Counted from the first letter of the stretch, positions 7,914 to 16,799 are shown. The stretch: DNA of 24,515 nt from JABJAG01 sp038137215 (GCA_038137215.1 JAYQBG010000036.1:1-24515); one strand, 5' to 3'. The notes: generated by a model not told the origin, from the sequence alone. Program-made: numbers and translations.

Positions 7914-7955
7914 CTGGGGCGGCGCTGCGCGCCGCTCCGGCCCCTGTTTCAGGGG
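7914..7955 (+). terminator. Two tandem hairpins after leuA
   Basis: A 12-position stem with a TGC loop (7914-7925 with 7929-7940, two G-T pairs; core GCGGCGC/GCGCCGC) is followed at once by CCCCTG-TTT-CAGGGG (7941-7955). Both are stable and lie between leuA and mreB, but neither has a T-run. They probably mark the end of the leucine transcript. Confidence 0.5.
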
Positions 7956-7981
7956 CACATCACTGGACGAGGCGGCGAGAT

Positions 7982-9019
7982 ATGTTATCGCGAATTATGG
8001 GTGCGCTTTCGGCTGATATGGCCATTGACCTGGGAACAGCGAACACGCTGGTCTATGTGAAGGGTGGCATCGTACTCAACGAACCGTCGGTGGTTGCCAT
8101 CGTCGAATCCAAGGGCAAGAAGAAGGTGCTCGCCGTCGGCAACGAAGCCAAGCAGATGCTCGGTCGTACGCCCGGCAATATCCAGGCCATCCGGCCCCTG
8201 CGGGACGGTGTGATCGCCGACTTCGAAGTCGCCGAAGAAATGATCAAGGAATTCATCCGCAAGGTGCACAACCGACGCGGTTTCTACAGCCCGATGATCG
8301 TGGTCTGTGTGCCATCCGGGTCCACCGCGGTGGAACGGCGGGCGATTCAGGAATCGGCTGAGAGCGCGGGCGCGCGGAAGGTCTATCTGATCGAGGAACC
8401 GATGGCGGCCGCCATCGGTGCCGGCCTGCCGGTGACCGAGCCGACCGGTTCGATGGTGGTTGATATCGGCGGCGGCACCACGGAGGTGGCCGTGCTCTCG
8501 CTCGGCGGCATCGTTTATTCACGCAGTGTCCGCGTGGGCGGCGACAAGATGGATGAAGCGATTATCGGTTATATCCGGCGCAGCCATAACCTGCTGGTCG
8601 GTGAATCGAGCGCCGAACGGATCAAGAAGGAAATCGGATCGGCCTGTCCGCCCGAAGATGGCGAAGGCCAGACCATGGAAATCAAGGGCCGCGACCTGAT
8701 GAACGGCGTCCCGAAGGAGATCATCATCTCCGAGCGGCAGATCGCCGAGAGCCTCGCGGAGCCGATCAGCGCGATCATTGACGCGGTGAAGGTTGCGCTG
8801 GAGCATACGGCGCCGGAACTGGCGGCCGATATTGTGGACAAGGGTATCGTGCTGACGGGCGGTGGTGCCTTGTTGGGGAATCTCGATTACGTGTTGCGGC
8901 ATGCAACGGGCCTGCCGGTCTCGATTGCAGATGATCCGCTCACATGTGTGGCGCGCGGCACGGGCCGCTCGCTGGAAGAATTCAAGAAACTGAAGGACGT
9001 GCTGGTCAGTATGTACTGA
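7982..9019 (+). CDS. mreB: Rod shape-determining protein MreB (actin-like)
   Basis: MreB forms membrane-bound, actin-like filaments that guide lateral wall synthesis. Its 345 residues are typical. It starts with MLSRIMGALSADMAIDLGTA, whose first residues form the usual short amphipathic membrane-binding segment. Nucleotide-binding motifs are DLGTANTLVYV (phosphate 1), VDIGGGTTEVAVLSLGG (phosphate 2) and VLTGGGALLGNLD (adenosine). The ending SIADDPLTCVARGTG is conserved. GAGGCGGCGAG lies before ATG 7982. It is the first gene of the mreBCD-mrdA-rodA series. Confidence 0.98.
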   Translation: MLSRIMGALSADMAIDLGTANTLVYVKGGIVLNEPSVVAIVESKGKKKVLAVGNEAKQMLGRTPGNIQAIRPLRDGVIADFEVAEEMIKEFIRKVHNRRGFYSPMIVVCVPSGSTAVERRAIQESAESAGARKVYLIEEPMAAAIGAGLPVTEPTGSMVVDIGGGTTEVAVLSLGGIVYSRSVRVGGDKMDEAIIGYIRRSHNLLVGESSAERIKKEIGSACPPEDGEGQTMEIKGRDLMNGVPKEIIISERQIAESLAEPISAIIDAVKVALEHTAPELAADIVDKGIVLTGGGALLGNLDYVLRHATGLPVSIADDPLTCVARGTGRSLEEFKKLKDVLVSMY

Positions 9020-9040
9020 TCGACATGTCCTGATCCGCAA

Positions 9041-9062
9041 CCGGGGCTCGGCGAAACCCCGG
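9041..9062 (+). promoter_or_regulatory. Hairpin between mreB and mreC
   Basis: CCGGGG (9041-9046) pairs perfectly with CCCCGG (9057-9062) around a ten-base loop. Its 3' arm runs into the mreC ribosome site (GGGAG 9061-9065). It could lower translation of mreC relative to mreB, or protect the mreB 3' end. Confidence 0.35.
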
Positions 9063-9078
9063 GAGACAGGATAGTCTG

Positions 9079-9996
9079 GTGGCGAAACGAAACGCGAGCA
9101 TGTCGGTTGCAGGCCTGGCCGTCCCGGTCCGGATCTGGGCGCAGCGCTTTGCGTTTCTGGGACTGCTCGCCCTCGCGTTTGCGCTCATGCTTTTCAGCAA
9201 GGCCGAAACCGGTGCCTTGGAACGCGCACGCGTGGTGATCGTGGATGGTGTCGCGCCGATCCTCTCGGTGATGTCGCGCCCGGTGGAAGCCGGTCAGGAG
9301 GTCTCCCTATCGGTCAAGAGCTTTTTCATCGTGCACGCCGAGAACGCCCGTCTGCGTCAGGAAAATGAACGCCTGATCCGCTGGATGCAGGCCGCGCGCC
9401 AGCTCGTGATCGAGAATGCGACCCTGCGCGCGCAACTGGACTATGTGGCCGACGTCGCACCACGCGCGGTTACCGCTCGGGTGATCGCGGACACCGGCGG
9501 CGCTTTCTATCACAGTCTCCTGATCAATGCGGGCGCGCGCCACTTCGTACAGCGCGGACAGGCTGTGGTGTCGGGAGCAGGTGTTGTCGGCCGTGTGGCG
9601 GAAGTGGGTGACCGGTCTGCACGGGTCCTGTTGTTGACCGATCTGAACTCGCGTATTCCGGCGATCGTGGAATCCACCGGTGACCGGGTCATCGTGACCG
9701 GCAACAACACCAACTGGCCGGAGGTGACCTATCTGGCTTCAAATTCGCCCGTCTCTGCCGGTGACCGGGTCGTGACCTCGGGCCATGGCGGCGTGTTCCC
9801 GCCGGGTCTGGCGATCGGGACGATATCGGAATCAAACGAAGCCCGGGTCGTCTTGCAGCCGGCCATCGATCTGGCGCGGTTGAGCGAAGCGCGCGTCCTC
9901 GACTACGGCGTTGAGGGCATCCTGCCGCCGCCCGAGCAGGTTCCTGCCGTGCAACCAGCGCCGCCCCCGAAAACGACCGGGAATTCCGCGCAATGA
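9079..9996 (+). CDS. mreC: Rod shape-determining protein MreC
   Basis: MreC is the periplasmic scaffold that joins MreB/MreD to PBP2-RodA. It has 305 residues from GTG 9079 (GGGAGACAGGA upstream). A short cytoplasmic tail is followed by one membrane segment (about residues 28-44, FLGLLALAFALMLF), then a coiled coil (about 83-120, HAENARLRQENERLIRWMQ onward), then the beta-barrel MreC domain (TARVIADTGGAFYHSLLINA; VVSGAGVVGRVAEVG; ILLLTDLNSRIPAIVE-like). The end is a Pro-rich tail, common in alphaproteobacterial MreC. Its stop overlaps the mreD start (ATGA), indicating coupling. Confidence 0.96.
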   Translation: MAKRNASMSVAGLAVPVRIWAQRFAFLGLLALAFALMLFSKAETGALERARVVIVDGVAPILSVMSRPVEAGQEVSLSVKSFFIVHAENARLRQENERLIRWMQAARQLVIENATLRAQLDYVADVAPRAVTARVIADTGGAFYHSLLINAGARHFVQRGQAVVSGAGVVGRVAEVGDRSARVLLLTDLNSRIPAIVESTGDRVIVTGNNTNWPEVTYLASNSPVSAGDRVVTSGHGGVFPPGLAIGTISESNEARVVLQPAIDLARLSEARVLDYGVEGILPPPEQVPAVQPAPPPKTTGNSAQ

Positions 9997-10517
9997 ACCC
10001 GGCGGCGTTTGCCAGTTTCGCGAATTTGGCGCGCCGGGTCGTTCCGGGGTTCAGCACCCTGCTGTTGGTGTTTCTGGCGTATCTGCACCTGCCATTTCCC
10101 TTCTATGCCGACATCGCGCCGGCGCTTCCCCTGATGGGGATTTATTACTGGGTGGCTTTTCGTTCGGACCTGATGCCGCGCCTTCTGGTCTTCGCCATCG
10201 GCCTGTTCCAGGACGCGCTCATCGGCGCTCCTTTCGGGCTCTCGGCGCTGGTCTATCTGCTCGTCCACGCCTCCGTGCTGAGCCAGCGGCGTTTTCTGGT
10301 GGGCAAGCCGTTCTGGATCTTCTGGTGCGGCTTCGCGATTGTCGCGTCGATCGCGGGCACCCTGACCTGGTTGCTGGCTTCGGTGTTGCGGGGGGCCATT
10401 CTGCCGAGTAATGTGGTGTTGGGCGGCATCGGCATGACCATTATCGTGTTCCCGATCATCGCCTGGTTCCTGTTGCGGACCCAGCGCTGGCTTCTGGGCG
10501 CTGCGGAGCCCGCATGA
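9993..10517 (+). CDS. mreD: Rod shape-determining protein MreD
   Basis: A small integral membrane protein of 174 residues with about five hydrophobic segments (for example VPGFSTLLLVFLAYLHLPF, LLVFAIGLFQDALIGAPFGL, ASIAGTLTWLLASVLRGAIL, GGIGMTIIVFPIIAWFLL). The FQDALIGAPFGLSAL stretch corresponds to the conserved MreD motif. It works with MreC in the elongasome. It overlaps mreC by ATGA at its start and mrdA by ATGA at its end. Confidence 0.93.
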   Translation: MNPAAFASFANLARRVVPGFSTLLLVFLAYLHLPFPFYADIAPALPLMGIYYWVAFRSDLMPRLLVFAIGLFQDALIGAPFGLSALVYLLVHASVLSQRRFLVGKPFWIFWCGFAIVASIAGTLTWLLASVLRGAILPSNVVLGGIGMTIIVFPIIAWFLLRTQRWLLGAAEPA

Positions 10518-12403
10518 ACAGCCGCGACAACGATCGCCAGAAGTTCTTCACACGTCGGGCAGCCCTGCTGGCCGGAGGCCAGTTCGGTTTGCTGACCGCG
10601 CTGGTCGGACGAATGTATTACCTGCAGGTCGTCGAATCCAAACGCTACCAGACGCTGGCGGAAGAAAACCGCATCAACACGCGGCTGATACCGCCCTCGC
10701 GCGGCCGGATACTGGACCGGTTCGGTGTTCCGGTTGCCGTAAACCAGCAGAACTACCGGGTTCTCATCAAATCCGAGAACACCCCCGATGTGCCCGCTGT
10801 GCTGGACCGTCTGGCGATGATCATCTCCATCGACGCTGACGAGAAGGCACGTATTCTCAAGGAAATCCGGCGAACCAAGAAGTTTGTCCCGGTGACCGTG
10901 CGCGAATTCCTGGAATGGGAGGATGTGGCCCGACTGGAGGTCAACGCGCCCGATCTTCCCGGAGTCACGATCGACGTTGGCGAGCGGCGCTTCTATCCGC
11001 ACGGTATCGCAGCGGCACATGTGCTCGGCTACGTGGGTGCCCCGCGCCGCGAGGATCTGACGGGAGACCCGCTGCTGGAGCTGCCGGGGTTCCGGATCGG
11101 ACGCAGCGGAATCGAGCGCGCCTTTGACAAGCCTCTGCGCGGCAGCGCGGGCGCCAGCCAGCTTGAAGTCACCGCGGTGGGCCGCGTGATCCGCGAGCTG
11201 GACCGTCAGGAAGGAGACAAGGGCCGGGATGTTGTCCTGACCATGGATATGGCCCTGCAGCGTGCGGCCATGCGCAGGCTGGGCGAAGAGGCCGGCTCGG
11301 TCGTTGTCATGGATGTCGCGATGGGCGGACTGATCGTGCAGGCCTCGACGCCGAGTTTCGATCCGAACGCCTTCACCGAGGGTCTGAGCAACGCCCAGTG
11401 GCGCGCGCTCGCCGACAATGAACGCGCGCCGCTGCGCAACAAGGCGATCGCGGGCGAATACGCGCCTGGTTCGACCTTCAAGATGATCGTCGCGTTGGCG
11501 GCACTGGAAGAGGGTGTGATCACGCCGCGGAGCAGATACTTCTGTTCCGGGCATATGGAGGTCGGTGACGGTCGGTTCCATTGCTGGCGGCGCGAGGGAC
11601 ACGGGCATGTGGACCTGGAACGCGGGATCGCGGAATCCTGTGACGTCTATTTCTACGAGATCGCCCGCAAGATCGGGATCGACAAGATCGCAAAGATGGC
11701 CGAGCGCTTCGGTCTGGGGACCAAACTGGCGCTCGATAGCCCCGGAGAGCGATCCGGTCTCATCCCGACCAAGTCGTGGAAGCGTGCTGTGATCGGTCAG
11801 CCCTGGGTGCTTGGCGAAACCCTGCTCGCAGGGATCGGGCAGGGTTTTGTTCTGACAACACCACTTCAACTGGCCACGATGACGGCTCGCATGGTCAATG
11901 GCGGCAAGGCTGTACTGCCGCATCTGGCGCGTGACCGAATGTTCCGCGAAGACATGATCGCTCGGGGCAAGCCGGAATATCCGTCGATCAATGTCGATCC
12001 CGCGCATCTCAAAATCCTCATGGATACGATGGAAAAAGTGACCGACGATCCGCGGGGAACCGCCCATGCCGCGCGGATCAAACGTCCGGATATGTCCATG
12101 GCGGGCAAGACCGGGACGGCGCAGGTTCGTCGGATCAGCCTTCGGGAACGGGAATCGGGTGTCCGCAAGAACGAAGAACTGCCCTGGCGGTTTCGTGATC
12201 ATGCGCTCTTCGTCGGCTACGCACCGATCGAAAATCCGCGCTACGCAATTTCCGTTGTGGTGGAACATGGCGGCGGCGGATCGTCGGTCGCCGCGCCGAT
12301 CGCCCGGGATGTGATGATCGAGACACTCGAACGCGACCCGGCCCGTCTGGCACCGGGCGCCGATGTGGCCGGACTGGGTGGTCCGGAACGTCAGGGCACT
12401 TAG
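10514..12403 (+). CDS. mrdA: Penicillin-binding protein 2 (elongation transpeptidase)
   Basis: PBP2 cross-links peptidoglycan during elongation, together with RodA. It has 629 residues: a cytoplasmic tail, one membrane segment (about 17-37, ALLAGGQFGLLTALVGRMYY), the class B dimerisation domain (INTRLIPPSRGRILDRFG; GYVGAPRREDL), then the transpeptidase domain. The active-site motifs are S320-T-F-K323 (APGSTFKMIVA), S375-C-D (the SxD form usual for PBP2) and K532-T-G (MAGKTGTAQV). It overlaps mreD by ATGA. The rodA start follows 24 bases after the stop. Confidence 0.97.
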   Translation: MNSRDNDRQKFFTRRAALLAGGQFGLLTALVGRMYYLQVVESKRYQTLAEENRINTRLIPPSRGRILDRFGVPVAVNQQNYRVLIKSENTPDVPAVLDRLAMIISIDADEKARILKEIRRTKKFVPVTVREFLEWEDVARLEVNAPDLPGVTIDVGERRFYPHGIAAAHVLGYVGAPRREDLTGDPLLELPGFRIGRSGIERAFDKPLRGSAGASQLEVTAVGRVIRELDRQEGDKGRDVVLTMDMALQRAAMRRLGEEAGSVVVMDVAMGGLIVQASTPSFDPNAFTEGLSNAQWRALADNERAPLRNKAIAGEYAPGSTFKMIVALAALEEGVITPRSRYFCSGHMEVGDGRFHCWRREGHGHVDLERGIAESCDVYFYEIARKIGIDKIAKMAERFGLGTKLALDSPGERSGLIPTKSWKRAVIGQPWVLGETLLAGIGQGFVLTTPLQLATMTARMVNGGKAVLPHLARDRMFREDMIARGKPEYPSINVDPAHLKILMDTMEKVTDDPRGTAHAARIKRPDMSMAGKTGTAQVRRISLRERESGVRKNEELPWRFRDHALFVGYAPIENPRYAISVVVEHGGGGSSVAAPIARDVMIETLERDPARLAPGADVAGLGGPERQGT

Positions 12404-12427
12404 GCCCGGCAGGCGAGGCGGTTGGAG

Positions 12428-13564
12428 ATGGCACAATTCGGCACGGCACAGCCTACATTCTGGCAGAAGCTCCTTCGTCTCAACTGGGAGCTGGTTCTTC
12501 TGATCATTCTGACGGCATCGATCGGGTTTGCGATGCTGTACTCGGCCGCGAACGGAAACCTCGACCCCTGGGCGTCGCGCCAGATGTACCGCTTTGCCGT
12601 CGGACTTGCGATGATGCTCTGCGTCGCGCTGATCGATATCCGGCTCTGGCTGCGAACCGCCTATCCCATCTATGCGTTGTGTCTGGGCCTGCTGGCCGCA
12701 GTCGAGATCATGGGGTCGATCGGCATGGGCGCCCAGCGCTGGATCAACCTGGGATTCTTCCAGCTGCAGCCATCCGAAGTGATGAAGATTGCCGTCATCC
12801 TCGCCCTGGCACGCTATTTCCACGGTTTCGATGTGGATGAAGCCGGGCGCCTGCGCAATCTCTGGATACCGGTCCTGATCGTGGTGGCCCCGATTGCGCT
12901 CGTGCTGCGTCAGCCCGATCTGGGCACCGCCATGACCGTCGCAATGGTCGGTGGCGCCATGTTCTGGCTGGGCGGTGCACGCCTCTGGCAGTTCGGCGTG
13001 GTGGCGGCCGGTGTGGCCGCAGCGGTCCCGGTCGCCTGGCAGTTCCTGCATGCCTATCAGAAACAGCGGATCTTCACCTTCCTCAGCCCGGAATCCGATC
13101 CGCTGGGGGCCGGGTATCACATCCTGCAGTCGAAGATAGCCCTCGGCTCGGGCGGCATGTTCGGCAAGGGGTTCCTGGAAGGCACCCAGAGCCATCTGAA
13201 CTTCCTGCCGGAGAAACAGACCGATTTCATTTTCACCATGCTGGCCGAGGAATTCGGCCTGATCGGCGGCGTCGGACTGATCGCGTTGTATGGCCTGCTG
13301 ATTGCCTATGGCATCTTCATCGCGTTTCGTTGCCGTAGCCAGTTCGCCCGGCTTCTGGCGATGGGGCTGACGGTGAATTTCTTCCTCTATGTGTTCATCA
13401 ACATCGCCATGGTGATGGGCATCCTGCCGGTCGTGGGCGTGCCGCTGCCGCTGATTTCCTACGGCGGCACGGCGATGCTCACCGTGCTGATCGGGTTCGG
13501 CCTGATCATGAGCTGCTGGCTGCACCGCGACATGTACATCAACCGCCGCGGCGGGCTGGCCTGA
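12428..13564 (+). CDS. rodA: Rod shape-determining protein RodA (SEDS glycosyltransferase)
   Basis: RodA polymerises lipid II into glycan strands for side-wall growth, paired with PBP2. From ATG 12428 it has 378 residues with about ten membrane segments. SEDS signatures are GAQRWINLGFFQLQPSEVMK, the catalytic-Asp motif FLPEKQTDFIFTMLAEEFGL (Asp at about residue 266), and the final PLPLISYGGTAML. TTG 12422, two codons upstream, is a possible alternative start; GGCGAGGCGG before ATG 12428 supports the latter. It is the last gene of the shape operon. Confidence 0.97.
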   Translation: MAQFGTAQPTFWQKLLRLNWELVLLIILTASIGFAMLYSAANGNLDPWASRQMYRFAVGLAMMLCVALIDIRLWLRTAYPIYALCLGLLAAVEIMGSIGMGAQRWINLGFFQLQPSEVMKIAVILALARYFHGFDVDEAGRLRNLWIPVLIVVAPIALVLRQPDLGTAMTVAMVGGAMFWLGGARLWQFGVVAAGVAAAVPVAWQFLHAYQKQRIFTFLSPESDPLGAGYHILQSKIALGSGGMFGKGFLEGTQSHLNFLPEKQTDFIFTMLAEEFGLIGGVGLIALYGLLIAYGIFIAFRCRSQFARLLAMGLTVNFFLYVFINIAMVMGILPVVGVPLPLISYGGTAMLTVLIGFGLIMSCWLHRDMYINRRGGLA

Positions 13565-13602
13565 CGGGCGGATTTCACGGTTGGATTTCGGGGTCGCGCG
13601 TA

Positions 13603-13631
13603 TCGACAAGCCCGGGCCCGGATGCTATATC
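13603..13631 (+). promoter_or_regulatory. Probable promoter of the tRNA-Lys gene
   Basis: TCGACA (13603-13608), a 17-base spacer, and TATATC (13626-13631). Predicted start is near 13638, about 17 bases before the mature tRNA 5' end. The spacing is ideal, and the spacer contains the palindrome CCCGGGCCCGG. Confidence 0.5.
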
Positions 13632-13654
13632 CGCGCCGTTTTCAAGCACACGGT

Positions 13655-13730
<76 letters not shown>

Positions 13731-13824
13731 TTTTCTTCCGGGGTTGGCGAGACATCGTCGGCCCCTTTGTGTTTATGGGACGCGGGTCTGTCACGGAACT
13801 GTCACCGGCGTCCGGATTGCGGTG

Positions 13825-14544
13825 ATGCGCCCGATGGATACAACCCCCAATCTAGACACCATGCTCTGCGTTGAAGCCCACCGCAACGCCCTGTTGCGGC
13901 CCGAACTCTCCACCCACAAGCCGCGCATCCTGCTGCTCCACGGCTCATTGCGTCCGCGCTCCTTCAGCCGTCTGGTCAATCAGGAAGCTTCGCTGATCCT
14001 CGAACATCTCGGGGCTGAAACGCGCATCTACGATCCGTCCGGATTGCCTTTGCCGGACGATGCGGAAGAGACCCACCCCAAGGTGCAGGAACTGCGCGAG
14101 GCGGTGATCTGGAGCGAAGGGCTGGTCTGGTGCTCCCCGGAGCGTCACGGGTCGATGACGGGCATCATGAAGGCACAGATCGACTGGATTCCCCTCGCAT
14201 TGGGTGCCGTGCGCCCGACCCAGGGCAAGACGCTCGCTGTGATGCAGGTCAGCGGCGGCTCCCAGAGCTTCAACGCGGTGAACCAGCTGCGCGTCCTGGG
14301 CCGCTGGATGCGGATGATCACCATCCCCAACCAGTCCTCGGTCGCCAAGGCATTTCTAGAATTCGACAATGACCACCGCATGAAGCCGTCCGCCTATTAC
14401 GACCGTATTGTCGATGTCATGGAGGAGCTGGTAAAGTTCACCCTGCTCACCCGCGACCGGGCCGACTATCTGGTGGACCGGTACAGCGAGCGCAAAGAAT
14501 CCGCCGAAGAACTGTCGAAGCGCGTCAATCAGCGCTCGATCTAG
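13825..14544 (+). CDS. arsH: ArsH-type NADPH-dependent FMN reductase
   Basis: ArsH is a flavodoxin-fold FMN protein, known to oxidise trivalent organoarsenicals and to act as an NADPH quinone/azo reductase. The ArsH signatures are PRILLLHGSLRPRSFSRL (FMN phosphate loop), LVWCSPERHGSMTGIMKAQIDW in two parts, TLAVMQVSGGSQSFNAVNQL, and PNQSSVAKAFLEFDNDHRMK. The frame is open back into the tRNA, so the start must be inside: ATG 13825 gives 239 residues, normal for ArsH (ATG 13834 is nearly as good). The ribosome site is weak. No arsR, arsC or arsB is visible nearby, so an isolated redox role is possible. It is convergent with the broken deaminase gene. Confidence 0.92.
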   Translation: MRPMDTTPNLDTMLCVEAHRNALLRPELSTHKPRILLLHGSLRPRSFSRLVNQEASLILEHLGAETRIYDPSGLPLPDDAEETHPKVQELREAVIWSEGLVWCSPERHGSMTGIMKAQIDWIPLALGAVRPTQGKTLAVMQVSGGSQSFNAVNQLRVLGRWMRMITIPNQSSVAKAFLEFDNDHRMKPSAYYDRIVDVMEELVKFTLLTRDRADYLVDRYSERKESAEELSKRVNQRSI

Positions 14545-14607
14545 ACCCTTGAACAGGCCGTTTTTCTTTCTGCCATCGACGGACAGCATTGTCGTGACCG
14601 GGCGCAC

Positions 14608-15258
14608 TCAGCTCAGGGGAATGTCGTTGTCCGCTTTCGTGGCCTGATAGACCGCCGACAGGTCGTCATAGGCCGCGCGAATACGCGCGATCTGGGCGTC
14701 CCGGTCCGAAACCTGGGCGTCCTGCTGCGCACGTGACAGTACGACCAGGTCCTGGCAGGTCCAGAAGGCATTTTCGTGGGCGTAGTTGCCGTTCTCGATC
14801 TTGAACACTTCCTGCAGGATCTTAAGATCGTGGGGAATGTTGAACGCATCCCGCGTGTCCTCGTAGCCAAAGAAGTATTAGAAATTGTCGAAGCCCGCCC
14901 AGGTGATGGCCGACAGGCAAAGCGAGCACGGCTCGTGGGTCGAGACGAAGATGCAGTCCCGTGCTGCGGGACGGCTGCTGTCCTTGAGGCCGTAATAGCT
15001 GTTCAGCGTTGAAATTTCGCCGTGGTGGAGCGGGTTCTCGATCCCGCCATTGGTATCGGCCACCACGAGCGATAGATCGGACTTGCGCAGAATTGCCGCC
15101 TCGAACAGCTTGTTGCCTGCGGCCACGCCGGCGCGGGTCAGCGGGATGACATCGTGCTCGATCACGTCGAGCAGGCGGCCACAGAGTTCGGAATCGTTCA
15201 TGGGTTTTCTCACCCTCGGATTCGACGCGATGTCATCAGCGACGGGGTTGAAAGGCAT
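14608..15258 (-). pseudogene. Zinc-dependent nucleoside/cytidine-type deaminase gene broken by an in-frame TAA
   Basis: Read on the minus strand from ATG 15258 (AAAGGA upstream), the protein has the two deaminase zinc motifs: HGE (ENPLHHGEISTLN, catalytic Glu) and PCxxC (THEPCSLCLSAITWAGF). After WAGFDNF the next codon is TAA (14880-14878), and the same frame then continues without break for 89 codons (YFFGYEDTRDAFNIPHDLKI, ending KADNDIPLS) to TGA at 14608. The downstream half reads like the natural C-terminal part. One base change (TAC or TAT to TAA) explains this. The truncated 126-residue product would keep the zinc ligands but lose the rest of the fold. The family is the cytidine/deoxycytidylate/guanine deaminase superfamily; the substrate is unknown. 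A sequencing error or stop readthrough cannot be excluded. Confidence 0.75.
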
Positions 15259-15408
15259 GGGTTGTCCTTTGAGAAGTTGTGCGGAGCCGACAGTTGTTTG
15301 ATCACGTCATACTAGCAACCCGCGGAAGCCAGAACACGGTATGATCTCGCTTTGTGGCAGCGTGGCGGCTTTCTCCCGCACCGGGAAGCGTTCTACGATG
15401 AGGACCTG

Positions 15409-16221
15409 ATGATCCGCTTCGCGCCCAATCTCTATCACCTGTTCCTGGAACTGCCCTTGCGCGCCAGGTTCGCCGCCGCGGCGAAGATCGGCTGCACCGC
15501 GGTCGAGTATCACTTTCCGTATGAGATTCCGAAGGCGGAGCTGAAGCGTTTACTCGGCGATCTTGGCCTCGAGTTCACCTATTGCGTGGTTCCGGCTGAC
15601 TGGGCCGGAGGCACCATGGGGCTGGGGGCCCAGCCGGGGCGCCAGGACGAATTCCGGCGCGCGGCCGACCAGGCGCTGGAATACATCACCCATTGCGATT
15701 TCTATTCGATCAATGTTGGCGCCGGCCCGGTGCCGGACGGCGAGAGCCGCGAGCGCTGCATCGAGTTGTATATCGAGAACCTTCGCTACATCGCCGACGC
15801 GGCGGGCGAGCATCGCTGCAAGTTTTTGCTGGAGCCGGTCACCGCGCAACGTATTCCCCACTGGGCCATACAGACCATGGCGCAGGCGCGCGATATCGTG
15901 GATCAGGTCGGTCGCAGCAATGTGGGACTGGTCTATGACACCCTCCACATGCGGTATGAGGAAACAGGCACGCTGTCCGATATCATGGACGAATTCTGGC
16001 CGCAGATTGGCTATGTGCAGATCGGAAACCCGCCCGACCGACATGAACCCGGTGTCGGCGAACTGGATTTGCTGTGGCTTACCCGTCGGGCCATCGAGAA
16101 AGGCTATTCGGGTGCCATCGGGATGGAACTCGATCCGTCCAAGGACAGCTGGTCGAGCCTGATGTGGATGAATGAGCTGGGATACAGCGTGGATCCGGCC
16201 CAAAGAAAGGAACTCGAATGA
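15409..16221 (+). CDS. Hydroxypyruvate isomerase-like TIM barrel protein
   Basis: It belongs to the sugar-isomerase/AP-endonuclease-like TIM barrel family, which includes hydroxypyruvate isomerase (Hyi) and related epimerases. From ATG 15409 it has 270 residues; MIRFAPNLYHLFLELPLRAR is the usual Hyi start, and GAGGA lies upstream. Likely metal and substrate residues are the Glu in FLLEPVT, Asp and His in GLVYDTLHMRYEE, the motif YVQIGNPPDRHEPGVGELD (compare IADVPGRHEPGTGE in Hyi), and the Glu in GAIGMELDPS. No glyoxylate-carboligase or tartronate-semialdehyde reductase gene lies nearby, so the substrate is uncertain. It overlaps the next gene by ATGA, suggesting coupled expression. Confidence 0.88.
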   Translation: MIRFAPNLYHLFLELPLRARFAAAAKIGCTAVEYHFPYEIPKAELKRLLGDLGLEFTYCVVPADWAGGTMGLGAQPGRQDEFRRAADQALEYITHCDFYSINVGAGPVPDGESRERCIELYIENLRYIADAAGEHRCKFLLEPVTAQRIPHWAIQTMAQARDIVDQVGRSNVGLVYDTLHMRYEETGTLSDIMDEFWPQIGYVQIGNPPDRHEPGVGELDLLWLTRRAIEKGYSGAIGMELDPSKDSWSSLMWMNELGYSVDPAQRKELE

Positions 16222-16775
16222 GTATTGTGAGAACGATACTGATGAGTGCGGTGATCGCTGCGCTTGGCTTCTGGTCTCCGGCCAATGCCGACTAGGCCAC
16301 GCCTGCCGGATCCGTGATCCTGACCATTGGCGGGGCGGTCTCGAAGGCGAACCGGGGCGCGTCCAACGCTTTCGATGACGCGTTCCTGTCTGTGCACGGA
16401 TACAACTTTGAACAGGCTGCGACCTTCGATGTGGCGGCACTGGAACGGCTGGGTACGGTGACGGCAGCGATCAAGGCGGAAACTTGGCCCCGCGCGGTCA
16501 CGATCGAAGGCCCGCGCCTGCGCGATGTTCTGGCCGCAGCCGAGTGGAACGGTGAAGCCATTACGACCGTCGCGCTGGACGGGTTCGCGGTCGAACTTTC
16601 GAAGGCGGATATCGCCGCCCGGGACTGGATTCTGGCCATCAAGGCCGATGGTGCGTATCTGGGTGTGGGCGGACATGGCCCGGCCTGGCTCGTTTATGAC
16701 GTGCCGGGCGGCAACGCGAGCGCCGAAGACGAATCCCACTGGCTCTGGGCCGTCTTTTACTTTCAGGCCGACTGA
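16218..16775 (+). pseudogene. Periplasmic molybdopterin-oxidoreductase-fold protein gene broken by an in-frame TAG
   Basis: ATG 16218 overlaps the preceding stop. The first 25 codons encode a Sec-type signal peptide (MSIVRTILMSAVIAALGF, then WSPANAD), followed by TAG at 16293-16295. The same frame then runs on to 16775. The remainder (VTIEGPRLRDVLAAAEWNG; VALDGFAVELSKADIAARDW; YLGVGGHGPAWLVYDVPGG; ESHWLWAVFYFQAD) matches the small secreted proteins of the oxidoreductase molybdopterin-binding (SUOX/YedY-like) fold. No Cys that could ligand Mo is seen, as in many small members. A CAG-to-TAG change (Q) is the simplest cause. GTG 16314 could restart translation but without the signal peptide. Sequencing error or suppression is possible. 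Confidence 0.72.
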
Positions 16776-16799
16776 CTGACCGGACCGTGACGGTATGAG

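Noticed and set aside
10253..13609. A stop-free minus-strand frame of about 1100 codons opposite mreD, mrdA and rodA
   Set aside because: It is the antisense shadow of three clear genes; its composition is rich in His, Gln, Arg and Asp and shows no domain, as expected for antisense GC-rich codons.
16314..16775. The post-stop half of the oxidoreductase-fold gene as a separate intact gene from GTG 16314
   Set aside because: It has no ribosome site, would lack the signal peptide, and the signal peptide lies in the same frame just before the TAG, so a single broken gene is simpler.
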